DNA of 64,000 bases from Saccharopolyspora dendranthemae (GTDB taxonomy: Bacteria; Actinomycetota; Actinomycetes; Mycobacteriales; Pseudonocardiaceae). Positions 16,587 to 26,179 of this stretch are shown here, piece after piece. The position numbers and the translations under genes were made by a program. The first letter of the stretch is position 1; every line of letters starts with the position of its first letter. Location: the NCBI RefSeq assembly GCF_007829955.1, contig NZ_VIWX01000005.1, positions 541,608 through 605,607 of the forward strand, given 5' to 3'. The notes under the pieces are model-generated. The model was not told the origin of the DNA, searched no databases, and saw only the letters and a program-made list of their open reading frames with translations.

Positions 16587-17698
16587 GCCTCTCGGCGACT
16601 CGGCAGGCGGTCGCGGCCGCACGGCGGATCGTGGTGAAGGTCGGTTCGTCGTCGTTGACCACCACCGAGGGAGGGCTGGACGCCGAGCGGTTGTCCGGTC
16701 TGGTGGACACGGTCGCCAAGCGCGTCGCAGCCGGGGGCCAGGTCGTGCTCGTCTCCTCGGGCGCGATCGCCGCCGGGATCGCTCCGATGGGTCTGCGCCG
16801 CAAGCCCAAGGACCTCGCGACCCAGCAGGCCGCAGCCTCGGTCGGGCAGCTCGCCCTCGCGCACGCCTACGCCGAGTCGTTCGCCCGCTTCGACCTCACC
16901 GTCGGCCAGGTGCTGCTCACCGCCGATGACGTGGTGCGCCGCAGCAACTACCGCAACGCGCAGCGCACGCTGAACCGGCTGCTCGGGCTGGGCGTGGTCC
17001 CGGTCGTCAACGAGAACGACACCGTGGCCACGACCGAGATCCGCTTCGGCGACAACGACCGGCTGGCCGCGCTCGTCTCGCACCTGGTCGGTGCCGATGC
17101 GCTGGTCCTGCTGTCCGATGTGGACGCTCTCTACGACGGTGATCCGCGCAAGGGCGGTGCGAAGGTGATCCGCGAGGTGACCGGCGCTGCCGACATGGCC
17201 GGGGTCGACGCGGGCAGCACCGGTGCGTCCGGGTTGGGCACCGGTGGGATGGCGTCGAAGGTCGCGGCGGCGAAAGTCGCCTGCACCTCCGGAATCCCGG
17301 TCCTGCTCACGTCGTCGGCCAACGCCGAGAGCGCTTTGGGATCGGCGGACGTGGGAACGGCGTTCGCCGCGACCGGGAACCGCCTGTCGGCCCGGCGGTT
17401 CTGGCTCGCCCACGCCGCCGGGGCCAACGGCCGCCTCTGGCTGGACGACGGCGCGGTCGCCGCGGTCGTCAAGCGCCGCCGGTCCCTGCTGGCCGCCGGG
17501 ATCACCGCGGTCGAGGGCGCTTTCGACGGTGGCGACGTCGTCGAACTGCTCAACACGACCGGCAAGGTCGTGGCCCGCGGTGTCGTCGCCTACGACGCCG
17601 ACGAGCTCCCGACGCTGATCGGTCGCTCCACGCACGACCTGCCGCCCGAGCAGCGCCGAGAGGTTGTCCACGCCGACGACCTCGTGCCGCTGCGTTGA
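16583..17698 (+). CDS. proB: Glutamate 5-kinase
   Basis: 371 residues: amino-acid-kinase domain (RRIVVKVGSSSLTT, LLTADDVVRR, VPVVNENDTV, FGDNDRLAALV) and a C-terminal PUA domain (about 280-371). It phosphorylates glutamate with ATP as the first step of proline synthesis in the cytosol; proA, the next enzyme, is 6.5 kb downstream rather than adjacent. The GTG start overlaps the obg stop (GTGA), so it is translationally coupled. The stop codon lies inside the left arm of a 32-bp palindrome. Confidence 0.97.
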   Translation: MSLSATRQAVAAARRIVVKVGSSSLTTTEGGLDAERLSGLVDTVAKRVAAGGQVVLVSSGAIAAGIAPMGLRRKPKDLATQQAAASVGQLALAHAYAESFARFDLTVGQVLLTADDVVRRSNYRNAQRTLNRLLGLGVVPVVNENDTVATTEIRFGDNDRLAALVSHLVGADALVLLSDVDALYDGDPRKGGAKVIREVTGAADMAGVDAGSTGASGLGTGGMASKVAAAKVACTSGIPVLLTSSANAESALGSADVGTAFAATGNRLSARRFWLAHAAGANGRLWLDDGAVAAVVKRRRSLLAAGITAVEGAFDGGDVVELLNTTGKVVARGVVAYDADELPTLIGRSTHDLPPEQRREVVHADDLVPLR

Positions 17699-17728
17699 TG
17701 GGGAAGTTTTCATGAAAACTTCCCCATC
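17697..17728. terminator. 32-bp perfect palindrome between convergent proB and MHS transporter genes
   Basis: The palindrome has the 20-bp core GAAGTTTTCATGAAAACTTC extended on both sides by GATGG/CCATC. It begins within the proB stop codon and ends six bases before the convergent gene's stop codon. It probably serves as a bidirectional terminator. Related copies occur at 49626 and 49699. Confidence 0.75.
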
Positions 17729-17734
17729 CCACGA

Positions 17735-19006
17735 TCAACGGAGTTCGGTGTTGCGGGTCTCGGGCAGGGTGCGGATCACGAAGAACGCGATCGCCGCACC
17801 GATCGCGATGTAGTAGAAGAACCCCGTCGAGGCGCCGAACTCGGCGAAGGCCTGGATGACCAGGGGAGCGGTGCCGCCGAAGACGGCGACGGTGAGGTTG
17901 TACCAGGCGCCGATGCCCAGACCGCGCAGCTCGGTGGGGAACAGCTCCGACATGATGGCCGGGGCGATCGAGGTCATCGCCGTGTAGAGCCCGACACCGA
18001 TGCAGAACACGACGAGCAGGCTGCCCAGCCCCGGTCGCACCAGGCTCGACAGCGGCACGATCAGGACCGCGATCGCCGCGGACCACACCAGCAGCTGCGG
18101 CTTGCGGCCGTAGCGGTCGGAGAGCGCGCCCATCGGGTACTGCAGCGCGATGAACAGGGCCGTCGCGATGGACAGCGCGAGGAACACGTCGGTGGCGTCG
18201 GCGTCGCGGTTCTTCACCGCGAACGGCGTCAGCGCGCTGAAGAACGTGTAGTAGCACAGAGTCGAGAGCATCGAGAACCCGATGAGCTGCCCGACCGCCT
18301 TGGGGTGCTCGCGCAGCGTCAGCATCAGCGGGTTCTTCAGCGCCTCGGCCTTGGTCTTGTTCTCCTCGTACTGCTCGGTCTCGGTCAGCGTGCGCCGCAA
18401 CCACATGCCGAGGAGCCCGAGCACACCGCCGATGATGAACGGGATCCGCCAGCCGTAGTCCGACAGCTGCTGCTCGCTGAGCGCGGACGTCAGCCCGAAG
18501 CCGAGGAGCGACGCGATGAGCAGCGCGGCACCCGTGGAGATGTAGAAGAACGACGAGTACCTACCTCGCCGGGACGGCGGTGCGATCTCGGCGAGGTAGG
18601 CCGACGCGTTGGAAACCTCGCCACCGAGCGAGAGGCCCTGCCCGATGCGGGCGAGGATGAGCAGGATCGACGCGAGCCAGCCGATGGAGTCGAACGTCGG
18701 CAGGATCCCGATGATCAGCGACCCACCAGCCATCAGACCGATCGTCACCAGCATGGCGGTCTTGCGTCCGCGCAGGTCGGCGAAGCGCCCGAGCAGCCAG
18801 CCGCCCAGCGGCCGGAAGAAGAACGCGAGCGCGAACGTCGCCAGCGTGTTGATCAGCGCCCACTCGCCGGGGAAGAACGCGGAGGCGAAGTAGACGCTGA
18901 ACGCGGCGTAGATGGTCCAGTCGTACCACTCGATGGCGTTGCCGATGCTCGCCGCGACGAGCGTTCGGACCGGGAGCTTGTGGGCCACCGCTTCGTCCTG
19001 GGACAT
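17735..19006 (-). CDS. MFS transporter, metabolite:H+ symporter (MHS) type
   Basis: 423 residues with 12 predicted membrane helices. The opening SIGNAIEWYDWTIYAAFSVYF is the MHS signature, followed by RPLGGWLLGRFADLRGRKTAM (the loop 2-3 MFS motif) and a second DRYGRKPQLL motif after helix 8. MHS members carry proline, betaine, alpha-ketoglutarate, shikimate or citrate with protons. The substrate cannot be fixed here, although proB lies next door in convergent orientation. ATG 19006 has GGAGG seven bases upstream. A divergent hydrolase gene begins 134 bases away. Confidence 0.92.
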   Translation of the reverse strand: MSQDEAVAHKLPVRTLVAASIGNAIEWYDWTIYAAFSVYFASAFFPGEWALINTLATFALAFFFRPLGGWLLGRFADLRGRKTAMLVTIGLMAGGSLIIGILPTFDSIGWLASILLILARIGQGLSLGGEVSNASAYLAEIAPPSRRGRYSSFFYISTGAALLIASLLGFGLTSALSEQQLSDYGWRIPFIIGGVLGLLGMWLRRTLTETEQYEENKTKAEALKNPLMLTLREHPKAVGQLIGFSMLSTLCYYTFFSALTPFAVKNRDADATDVFLALSIATALFIALQYPMGALSDRYGRKPQLLVWSAAIAVLIVPLSSLVRPGLGSLLVVFCIGVGLYTAMTSIAPAIMSELFPTELRGLGIGAWYNLTVAVFGGTAPLVIQAFAEFGASTGFFYYIAIGAAIAFFVIRTLPETRNTELR

Positions 19007-19140
19007 CGCAACCTCCGCATCGCGCCCGGTGTGGGGTGCCGACACGTTAAGCCTTCGCCCGGATGCGCGGAAGGTCCGATTCCCAACTGGAACCCGGAAA
19101 TTCGCTGGGCCCATCGCGTTCGTCGCGGCACACTGCCTTG

Positions 19141-20751
19141 ATGGACGCGGTGCGCGGTGCGGCGGACGAGCTGGTCGAGCTGCTCGTCGAGGAGAACCCG
19201 CTGAACGAACTGCTGCAGGGCCTGCCCGGGACCTCCGACCGGCTCAACGATCCGGCGGAAGACGCGGAGGCGGATCTGCGCGAGCGCGCGCTGCGCATCG
19301 CCGCCACCGCTCGCGACCTCGACGACGACCTCACCAGGGCGGTGGTGATCGCCGAGGCGGAGGGCGTGGCCACCCGCATCGGCTCCCGCCTGGTCGAGCA
19401 CACGATGCACGACTCGGTGGTCTCGCCGCTGGGCAAGGTCCTGGAGATGATCCCGCAGCAGCGCCCCGACGGACCCGCTCAGGAGCAGGAGTTCCTGCGC
19501 ATGCTCGCGGCGGTCCCGGAGTTCCTGGCTCGCAGCGCCGAGCGGCACCGCGCGGGTGCGCGCGCCGGACGGCTGCCGGTGGCACGCCGGGTCCGGACCG
19601 CGATCGAGCACCTCGACGCCCACCTGGCCGCGCCGCACGACGATCCGCTGCGCAGGCCCCCGCTGAGCTCGGACGAGGAGCGCGACCGACTGCTCGCCGA
19701 GGAGATCCGTCCCGCGTTCGCCGCCTACCGCGAGGTCCTGCGCGAGCTGCCGGGCAGGCCCGACGGCCGGCCGGGGCTCTGCTTCCTCCCCGACGGCGAG
19801 CAGACCTACGCGTCGCTGGCCCGGATGCACACCACGACCGACCGCACGCCGGAGGACCTGCACCGGACCGGTCTCGACCTGCTGGCGGAGCTCGACGAGG
19901 AGTACGCCGCGATCGGCTCCCGGGTGTTCGCGACGTCCTCCGCCGCCGAGATCCGGGAGCGGATGCGCACCGACCCCGACCTGCGCTGGTCCAGCGGGGA
20001 CGAGCTGCTCGCCGCCGCGAGAGCCGTTGTCTCCCGGGCGGAACGGGCCGCACCCGAGTGGTTCGGCCTGATGCCGGCGCACCCCTGCCGCGTCGAGCCC
20101 TTTCCCGCCGACCAAGCGCCGGACGCCGTCGGAGCCGCGTACCTGCCCGGCCCGATCGACGGTTCGCGGCCGGGCACCTACTTCGCCAACACTCACGCCG
20201 CCGAGCAGCGGCCGCGATTCCTCGCCGAGGCGCTCGCCTTCCACGAAGCCGTGCCCGGCCACCACTTCCAGATCAGCATCGCCCAGCAGCTCACCGACGT
20301 GCCGACGATCCGCAAGGTCGCCGGTTTCAACGCCCACATCGAGGGCTGGGGACTGTACTCCGAGCGGCTCGCCGACGAGATGGGGCTCTACAGCGACGAT
20401 CTCAGCCGCTTGGGGATGCTCGCGATGGACTCCACGCGCGCGGCTCGGCTGGTCGTCGACACCGGTCTGCACGCCTTCGGCTGGACTCGCGAGCGGGTCG
20501 TGGAATTCCTTCGCGCCCGTACGCTCTTGCCCGAAGTGGAGGTGCAGAGCGAAACCGACCGCTACATCGAGGCTCCCGGCCAGGCGCTGTCCTACATGGT
20601 CGGACGGCTGGAGATCCAGCGGCTGCGGGAGCAGGTCGAACGCCACCCGGCGTTCGACCTGCAGGGCTTCCACGACCTGTTGCTGGCCCACGGCCCGCTG
20701 CCGATGTCGGCGCTGGCCGAGCTCGTGGCTAGCTGGTCGAAGCGAGCGTGA
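19141..20751 (+). CDS. DUF885-family protein (putative zinc-dependent hydrolase)
   Basis: 536 residues. The family's HExxPGH motif is present as FHEAVPGHHFQ near residue 367-377, followed by FNAHIEGWGLYSERLADEMG, which in the family supplies further ligands. Members resemble M32/M3-type metallopeptidases, but a substrate has rarely been shown. No signal peptide is visible, so it is likely cytosolic. The last 23 bases overlap the convergent helicase gene. Confidence 0.88.
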   Translation: MDAVRGAADELVELLVEENPLNELLQGLPGTSDRLNDPAEDAEADLRERALRIAATARDLDDDLTRAVVIAEAEGVATRIGSRLVEHTMHDSVVSPLGKVLEMIPQQRPDGPAQEQEFLRMLAAVPEFLARSAERHRAGARAGRLPVARRVRTAIEHLDAHLAAPHDDPLRRPPLSSDEERDRLLAEEIRPAFAAYREVLRELPGRPDGRPGLCFLPDGEQTYASLARMHTTTDRTPEDLHRTGLDLLAELDEEYAAIGSRVFATSSAAEIRERMRTDPDLRWSSGDELLAAARAVVSRAERAAPEWFGLMPAHPCRVEPFPADQAPDAVGAAYLPGPIDGSRPGTYFANTHAAEQRPRFLAEALAFHEAVPGHHFQISIAQQLTDVPTIRKVAGFNAHIEGWGLYSERLADEMGLYSDDLSRLGMLAMDSTRAARLVVDTGLHAFGWTRERVVEFLRARTLLPEVEVQSETDRYIEAPGQALSYMVGRLEIQRLREQVERHPAFDLQGFHDLLLAHGPLPMSALAELVASWSKRA

Positions 20752-22849
20752 ACGGCAGCGCCGCGGGTGCTCCGGCCTGGCGGAGCATGCGGCCCACGAC
20801 CGTTGCGGTCCAACCGGTGTCGGCGTAATCGTCCATCAGCAGCACCGGACCGTCCAGCGACGACAGCGTGCCCGCCAGCTCCTCGTCAATCTTGAACTGG
20901 CGCCACAGCGACGCCACCCGCTGAGCGCTGTTGGTGGCCCGGTTCGGTGTCGTGTTCGGGTTGGTCAGGACCTCGCCGAGCAGCGGCAACCGGCCGACGC
21001 CCGCGATGCGCTCGGCCAGGCTCCGCACCAGCTTCGGCCGCGTCCGCGACCCCAGCGCCACCACGCCGACGGGCCGCTGCTCCCACTCCCAGGCGGCCAG
21101 CACCTTGATCGCCGCCTGGAAGAGGTCGTCCGGCAGCTCCTGGTCGGGTGCCCCGGTGGCCAGCAGTTCGCGCAGCCGGTTGCCCCAGCCGATGTCGGTG
21201 AGCCTGCCGATCGCGCGGCCCGTGGTGGTCTGCTCGGAGGCGGGCAGCTTGCCGGACGCCTCCACGCCGAGCGCGGACATGCCGCTCGGCCACATCTTGC
21301 GCGGCGCGATGTCCACGCCCGGTCGCTGCAGCCGCTCCTGCGCCTGCTGCACGGCCTGCTCGTCGACCTCGGCGGAATAGCCCGCGCCGGTGCAGTTGTC
21401 GCAGCGCCCGCAGGGTTCGGCGTGCGGGTCGTCGAGCTGACGGCGCAGGAACTCCATCCGGCAGGACGACGTGGTCTGGTACTCGATCATCGCCTGCTGC
21501 TCGGACTGCCGTTCGGCCTCGATCCGCCCGTAGCGCTCGGCGTCGTAGTGCCACGGTTCGCCGGTGGCCTCCCAACCGCCCTTGACCCGCTGGACCGCGC
21601 CGTCGACGTCGAGGACCTTGAGCACCATCTCCAGCCGGTTGCGGTTCAGCTCCACGTGCGGTTCGAGCGCCGCTGTCGAGAGCTTGCCCTGCTCGGCGAG
21701 CGTGTCGAGGACGGCCCGCACCGTGCGCTCCGGCGGGAACGCCAGCGACGCGAAGTAGCTCCAGATCTCGCGGTCTTCCGGTCCGGGCAGCAGCAGCACT
21801 TCGGCGCGCTGCACACCGCGCCCGGCGCGGCCGATCTGCTGGTAGTAGGCGATCGGCGAGGACGGAGCGCCGATGTGCACCACGAAACCCAGGTCGGGCT
21901 TGTCGAAACCCATGCCGAGCGCGGAGGTCGCGACCAGCGCCTTGACCTTGTTGTCGAGCAGGTCGGCTTCGGCCTGCTCCCGCTCGGCCGGGTCGGTGCG
22001 ACCCGAGTACGCCGCCACCTCGTAGCCCTGCTCCCGCAGGTAGGAGGTGATCTCGTGGGCCGCCGCGACGGTGAGCGTGTAGATGATGCCCGAGCCGGGC
22101 AGTTCCCCGAGCTTCCCCGCCAGCCAGCCGAGCCGGGCCTGCGCGGTGGGCAGCCGCACCACACCGAGCCGCAGGCTCTCGCGGTCCAGCGTGCCCCGCA
22201 GCACCAGCGTCTCCTGCGGATCGGTGAACTCGCCGCCGACGCCGAGCTGGTCGGAGACGTCGGCGACCACGCGGTCGTTGGCGGTGGCCGTGGTGGCCAG
22301 CACCGGAACGCCCGGGGGCAGCTCGGTCAGCAGCGTGCGCAGCCGCCGGTAGTCCGGGCGGAAGTCGTGGCCCCAGTCGGAGATGCAGTGCGCCTCGTCG
22401 ACCACCAGCAGACCTGCGCTCTGGGTGAGCTCGGGCAGGATCGTGTCCCGGAAGTCGGGGTTGTTCAGCCGTTCCGGGCTGACCAGCAGCACGTCGACCT
22501 CACCGGAGGCGACGCGCTCCTCGATGTCACCCCACTCCTCGGGGTTGGCCGAGTTGATGGTGGCTGCGTGCACGTCGGCGTTGGCCGCTGCGGAGACCTG
22601 GTTGCGCATCAGGGCCAGCAGCGGCGAGACGATCACCGTCGGTCCTTCGCCGAGCTCGCGCAGCAGCGCGGTGGCGATGAAGTAGACCGCCGATTTGCCC
22701 CAGCCGGTGCGCTGGACGACCAGCGCGCGACGTCGTTCGAGCACCAGCGCGCGGATCGCCGCCCACTGGTCCTCGCGCAGCGCGGCCTCGGGGCCGGCCA
22801 GTGCTCGGAGTCGTTCTTCGGCGAGTTCTCGCAGCGCTTCTTCGTCCAC
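20729..22849 (-). CDS. RecQ-like DEAH helicase with C-terminal phosphoribosyltransferase-like domain
   Basis: 706 residues. The ATPase core has GWGKSAVYF (Walker A, about residue 50), VVDEAHCISDWGHDFR (motif II) and the helicase C motif QQIGRAGRG. A RecQ-type zinc region is visible as C-x(17)-CGRCDNC near 462-487. Beyond it, instead of an HRDC domain, the last about 130 residues hold VLLMDDYADTGWTATVV, which resembles the PRPP-binding loop of type I phosphoribosyltransferases (DDxxxTG). This architecture is known in actinobacterial RecQ-like proteins. It likely unwinds DNA in repair; the role of the extra domain is unclear. It is divergent from the P450 gene at 22971. Confidence 0.9.
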   Translation of the reverse strand: MDEEALRELAEERLRALAGPEAALREDQWAAIRALVLERRRALVVQRTGWGKSAVYFIATALLRELGEGPTVIVSPLLALMRNQVSAAANADVHAATINSANPEEWGDIEERVASGEVDVLLVSPERLNNPDFRDTILPELTQSAGLLVVDEAHCISDWGHDFRPDYRRLRTLLTELPPGVPVLATTATANDRVVADVSDQLGVGGEFTDPQETLVLRGTLDRESLRLGVVRLPTAQARLGWLAGKLGELPGSGIIYTLTVAAAHEITSYLREQGYEVAAYSGRTDPAEREQAEADLLDNKVKALVATSALGMGFDKPDLGFVVHIGAPSSPIAYYQQIGRAGRGVQRAEVLLLPGPEDREIWSYFASLAFPPERTVRAVLDTLAEQGKLSTAALEPHVELNRNRLEMVLKVLDVDGAVQRVKGGWEATGEPWHYDAERYGRIEAERQSEQQAMIEYQTTSSCRMEFLRRQLDDPHAEPCGRCDNCTGAGYSAEVDEQAVQQAQERLQRPGVDIAPRKMWPSGMSALGVEASGKLPASEQTTTGRAIGRLTDIGWGNRLRELLATGAPDQELPDDLFQAAIKVLAAWEWEQRPVGVVALGSRTRPKLVRSLAERIAGVGRLPLLGEVLTNPNTTPNRATNSAQRVASLWRQFKIDEELAGTLSSLDGPVLLMDDYADTGWTATVVGRMLRQAGAPAALPFTLASTS

Positions 22850-22970
22850 GTCCCGAATTCCTACCGGATGCCGCCGACGCCACGCGTCCCGGGCCGTGCT
22901 GGCGTGTCGAAACCGCTTGCCCGGCGGTGGCTGATCGCAGGAAGCTGGAGCGACATCGTGATCTGGGGGC

Positions 22971-24128
22971 GTGATGGAGGAACTGACGGCTGAGGGCTTC
23001 GACGTCGACCCGCAGGCCTGCTATCGAAGATGGGCCGAGCACGGACCGGTGGTGCGGGTCCGGTTCGCCGACGGCCGCGCGGGTTGGGTGGTCACCGGTT
23101 ACGCCGAAGCCCGCGCCGCTCTGACCGATTCGAGGCTGAGCAAGTCCGGCGCCAACGAGCGCTGGCGCGACGGCGGCCAGGGCCGTCCGGAGCACACCCA
23201 CATGCTCGACTCGGACCCGCCGGAGCACACGCGACTGCGCAAGCTCGTGAACAAGGCCTTCACCCCGGGTGCTGTCGAGAGGATGCGGCCGCGCATCGAG
23301 GCGATCGCCTCGGGCCTGCTCGACGACGTGGAAACCCGTGGCGGGATCTTCGACCTGCTGGAGTCCTTCGCGGTACCGCTGCCGGTGACGGTGATCGGCG
23401 AGATGCTCGGTGTGCGGGACGCGGACATGGCGGAGTTCCGGCGGTTGTGCACCGGGCTGTTCACCGCGCGGCCTGAGGCGGATTCCTGGCGGCTGTTGCA
23501 CGAGTTCCTCGGCGACCTCGTGCGGTCCAAGCGCGAACAGCCCGCGGACGACCTGCTGTCCGGGCTGGTGCGGGCACGTGATGAGCAGGACCGGCTCAGC
23601 GAGCGCGAGCTGGTCACGACCTCGTTCTTGCTGCTGTTCGCCGGGCACGAGACCACCGTCAACCTGATCGGCAACGGCACCTGGGCGCTGCTGCGCAACC
23701 CGCGGCAGTGGGCCAGGCTGCGCGATCACCCCGACGAGGTCGTGGGCGTGGTCGAGGAGATGCTGCGCTACGACGGTCCCGTCGGGCTGGCGACGTTGAG
23801 GTACGCGTCGGAGCCGCTGAGCATCGCCGGGGTGCCGATCGTCGAGGGCGATTTCGTGCACGTTGCGATCGACGCCGCCAACCGCGACCCGCAGCGCTTC
23901 GCCGAACCGGAGGTGTTCGCACCCGACGGCGATTCCAGCGGGCACATCGCCTTCGGCCACGGCATCCACCACTGCCTGGGCGCACCGCTGGCCCGCCTCG
24001 AAGCCGAGATCGCGTTCACCCGGCTCGTCGAGCGGTTCCCGGACCTGCGGCTCGCCGAACCCGAGCCGGACCGGGTGCCCGGATTCCGCTTCCGGGGGTT
24101 CAGTGCGCTGCCGGTCACCCCGTCCTGA
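22971..24128 (+). CDS. Cytochrome P450
   Basis: 385 residues, a soluble bacterial class P450. The I-helix oxygen-binding motif LLFAGHETT lies near 222-230, the K-helix ExxR as EEMLR, and the heme-ligand loop as FGHGIHHCLGAPLAR with the cysteine near 336. It begins GTG-ATG; either may initiate. The sequence resembles CYP107-type enzymes that hydroxylate polyketides or terpenoids, but no substrate can be assigned, and no ferredoxin gene is adjacent. It lies 52 bases upstream of proA on the same strand and is divergent from the helicase. Confidence 0.94.
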   Translation: MMEELTAEGFDVDPQACYRRWAEHGPVVRVRFADGRAGWVVTGYAEARAALTDSRLSKSGANERWRDGGQGRPEHTHMLDSDPPEHTRLRKLVNKAFTPGAVERMRPRIEAIASGLLDDVETRGGIFDLLESFAVPLPVTVIGEMLGVRDADMAEFRRLCTGLFTARPEADSWRLLHEFLGDLVRSKREQPADDLLSGLVRARDEQDRLSERELVTTSFLLLFAGHETTVNLIGNGTWALLRNPRQWARLRDHPDEVVGVVEEMLRYDGPVGLATLRYASEPLSIAGVPIVEGDFVHVAIDAANRDPQRFAEPEVFAPDGDSSGHIAFGHGIHHCLGAPLARLEAEIAFTRLVERFPDLRLAEPEPDRVPGFRFRGFSALPVTPS

Positions 24129-24180
24129 GGAGCGGGAAATGCGTTTCCGGGCGCGTGCGGGCACGGATTAGGCTGGTGGG

Positions 24181-25509
24181 GTGACCGTCATCGAGTTCCC
24201 CACCTCCGACAAGGCGACCGGCGACGAGCTGCGCGAGCGGGTGCGCGAGGCCGCCCGCCGAGCCCGCCAGGCGTCCGCCGCCCTTGCCCAGGCCACCCGT
24301 GGCGCCAAGGACGCGCTGCTGCAGGACATGGCCGCCGAGCTGGTCGAGCGAGCCCCGGAGGTCCTGGAGGCCAACGAGCGCGACGTGGCCGCCGCCCGCG
24401 AGTCCGGGACGCCCGAGGCGATGATCGACAGGCTGAGCCTGAGCACCGGCCGCGTCGAGGCGATGGCCGAGGGTTTGCGCACGGTCTCCGGGCTGCCGGA
24501 CCCGGTGGGGGAGGTGCTGCGCGGCCAGGTCCTGCCCAACGGCGTCCAGCTGCGCCAGGTGCGCGTGCCGCTCGGCGTGGTCGGGATCGTCTACGAGGGG
24601 CGTCCGAACGTGACGGTCGATGCCGCGGGGCTGACGCTGAAGTCCGGGAACGCGGTGCTGCTGCGCGGCTCGTCGTCGGCCGAGAACTCCAACACCGCCC
24701 TGGTGCAGATCCTGCGCGACGTCGTGGCGCGGCACGATCTGCCGGTCGACGCCGTCCAGCTGCTGCCCTGCCACGACCGGGCCTCGGTGCACCACCTGAT
24801 CACCGCTCGCGGCCTGGTCGACGTGGTCATCCCGCGCGGTGGCGCGGGTTTGATCTCGGCGGTCGTGGAGCAGGCGACGGTTCCGGCCATCGAGACCGGC
24901 GTCGGCAACTGCCACGTCTACGTCGACTCCAGCGCCGACATCGACATGGCGCTGCGGATCCTGCTCAACTCCAAGGTCCGTCGCCCCAGCGTCTGCAACT
25001 CGGCGGAGACGTTCCTGGTGCACGCCGACATCGCCGGGGAGTTCCTGCCCCGGGCGATCGCAGAGCTGCGGGAAGCCGGTGTCACGGTGCACGGCGATGA
25101 GCGGGTGGTCGAGGTCGGCGGCTCGAACGTCGTGCCGGCCACCGAGGAGGACTGGGACTCCGAGTACCTGTCGCTGGACATCTCCGCCGCCGTCGTCGAG
25201 TCGCTGCCCGCCGCCGTCGAGCACATCCGAGAGCACGGCTCCGGGCACACGGAAGCCATCGTGACCAGCGATTTCCGTTCCTCCCAGCAGTTCACCGCGC
25301 AGGTGGACGCTGCTGCGGTGATGGTCAACGCGAGCACCGCCTTCACCGACGGCGCCGAGTTCGGGATGGGTGCCGAGATCGGCATCTCCACCCAGAAGCT
25401 GCACGCGCGCGGCCCGATGGGGCTGCCGGAGCTGACCTCCACCAAGTGGCTCGCCTACGGCGACGGCCACGTGCGGCCGGGTTCGGCTCCGGCGAAGCCG
25501 GGGAGCTGA
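24181..25509 (+). CDS. proA: Gamma-glutamyl phosphate reductase
   Basis: 442 residues of the aldehyde-dehydrogenase superfamily that reduces gamma-glutamyl phosphate with NADPH, the second step of proline synthesis. VPLGVVGIVYEGRPNVTVDA and the catalytic-cysteine segment RRPSVCNSAETFLVH (cysteine near 272) identify it. The C-terminal EFGMGAEIGISTQKLHARGPMGL is the family signature. GTG at 24181 is the start of the usual-length protein. A P450 gene separates it from the proB side of the pathway. Confidence 0.97.
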   Translation: MTVIEFPTSDKATGDELRERVREAARRARQASAALAQATRGAKDALLQDMAAELVERAPEVLEANERDVAAARESGTPEAMIDRLSLSTGRVEAMAEGLRTVSGLPDPVGEVLRGQVLPNGVQLRQVRVPLGVVGIVYEGRPNVTVDAAGLTLKSGNAVLLRGSSSAENSNTALVQILRDVVARHDLPVDAVQLLPCHDRASVHHLITARGLVDVVIPRGGAGLISAVVEQATVPAIETGVGNCHVYVDSSADIDMALRILLNSKVRRPSVCNSAETFLVHADIAGEFLPRAIAELREAGVTVHGDERVVEVGGSNVVPATEEDWDSEYLSLDISAAVVESLPAAVEHIREHGSGHTEAIVTSDFRSSQQFTAQVDAAAVMVNASTAFTDGAEFGMGAEIGISTQKLHARGPMGLPELTSTKWLAYGDGHVRPGSAPAKPGS

Positions 25510-25511
25510 GC

Positions 25512-26093
25512 TTGACGCAGGCGCCGCGGCGGAAGCGCGATTCCGCCGCCACCAAGGAGGCGTTGCTGCAGGCCGCTTCGGAGTTGTTCGCCGAGCGCGG
25601 TTTCAGCGCGACGACGGTGCGCGACGTCGCCGCGCGCGCCGGGGTCAACCAGGCCCTGCTGTTCCGCTACTTCGGTTCGAAGCAGGAGCTGTTCGCCGCG
25701 GTGCTGACCCGCAACAGCGAGCAGGTGATCGCCGAGCTCTCCGCCGCGGAGCTGCCGAGGCAGCTGCTGATCAACCTGCTCGACAGCGCCGAGCCCAACG
25801 GCGAGCACCCGCTGGTGGCGATGCTCCGCTCGTGGAGCGATGAGCGCGCAGCCGAGATGCTGCGCGGTGAGCTCGGTGCGCGCTACACCGAGCGCTTCGC
25901 CGAGCTCACCGACGCCGATGACGCGGAGCTGCGGGCCGATCTCGTGCTGGCGTGGGTGTTCGGCATCGGCATGGTCCGCTCGGTGCTCGGCAAGAGTCCG
26001 CTGGCGGAGGCCGATCCCGAGGTCATCGCCCGTTACGTCACCCGTGGTGCATCTGTCCTGCTGGAGCGAACGGACCTTTCGGGCGATCGCTGA
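25512..26093 (+). CDS. TetR-family transcriptional regulator
   Basis: 193 residues from TTG 25512, two bases after the proA stop and with GGGAG eight to ten bases upstream. The N-terminal helix-turn-helix is clear: KEALLQAASELFAERGFSAT followed by VRDVAARAGVNQALLFRYFG. The C-terminal ligand domain is the poorly conserved type seen in P450-linked regulators. A perfect inverted repeat TGTAAGC-N4-GCTTACA lies between this gene and the downstream P450 and is the obvious operator. Expected role: repressor of the P450-ferredoxin pair, released by a small molecule. Confidence 0.9.
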   Translation: MTQAPRRKRDSAATKEALLQAASELFAERGFSATTVRDVAARAGVNQALLFRYFGSKQELFAAVLTRNSEQVIAELSAAELPRQLLINLLDSAEPNGEHPLVAMLRSWSDERAAEMLRGELGARYTERFAELTDADDAELRADLVLAWVFGIGMVRSVLGKSPLAEADPEVIARYVTRGASVLLERTDLSGDR

Positions 26094-26135
26094 TCGGAGG
26101 CGTGCGCAGCGCTTTTCCCCGGCGTAGCGTGACTT

Positions 26136-26153
26136 TGTAAGCGACTGCTTACA
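26136..26153. promoter_or_regulatory. Operator of the TetR-P450-ferredoxin cassette
   Basis: TGTAAGCGACTGCTTACA is a perfect 7+7 inverted repeat with a 4-base spacer, 26 bases before the P450 start codon and 42 bases after the tetR stop. Size, symmetry and place fit a TetR-type operator overlapping the promoter of the P450 gene. Confidence 0.7.
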
Positions 26154-26179
26154 CACGTTGTCTCGCGCGGGAGTTGTGC

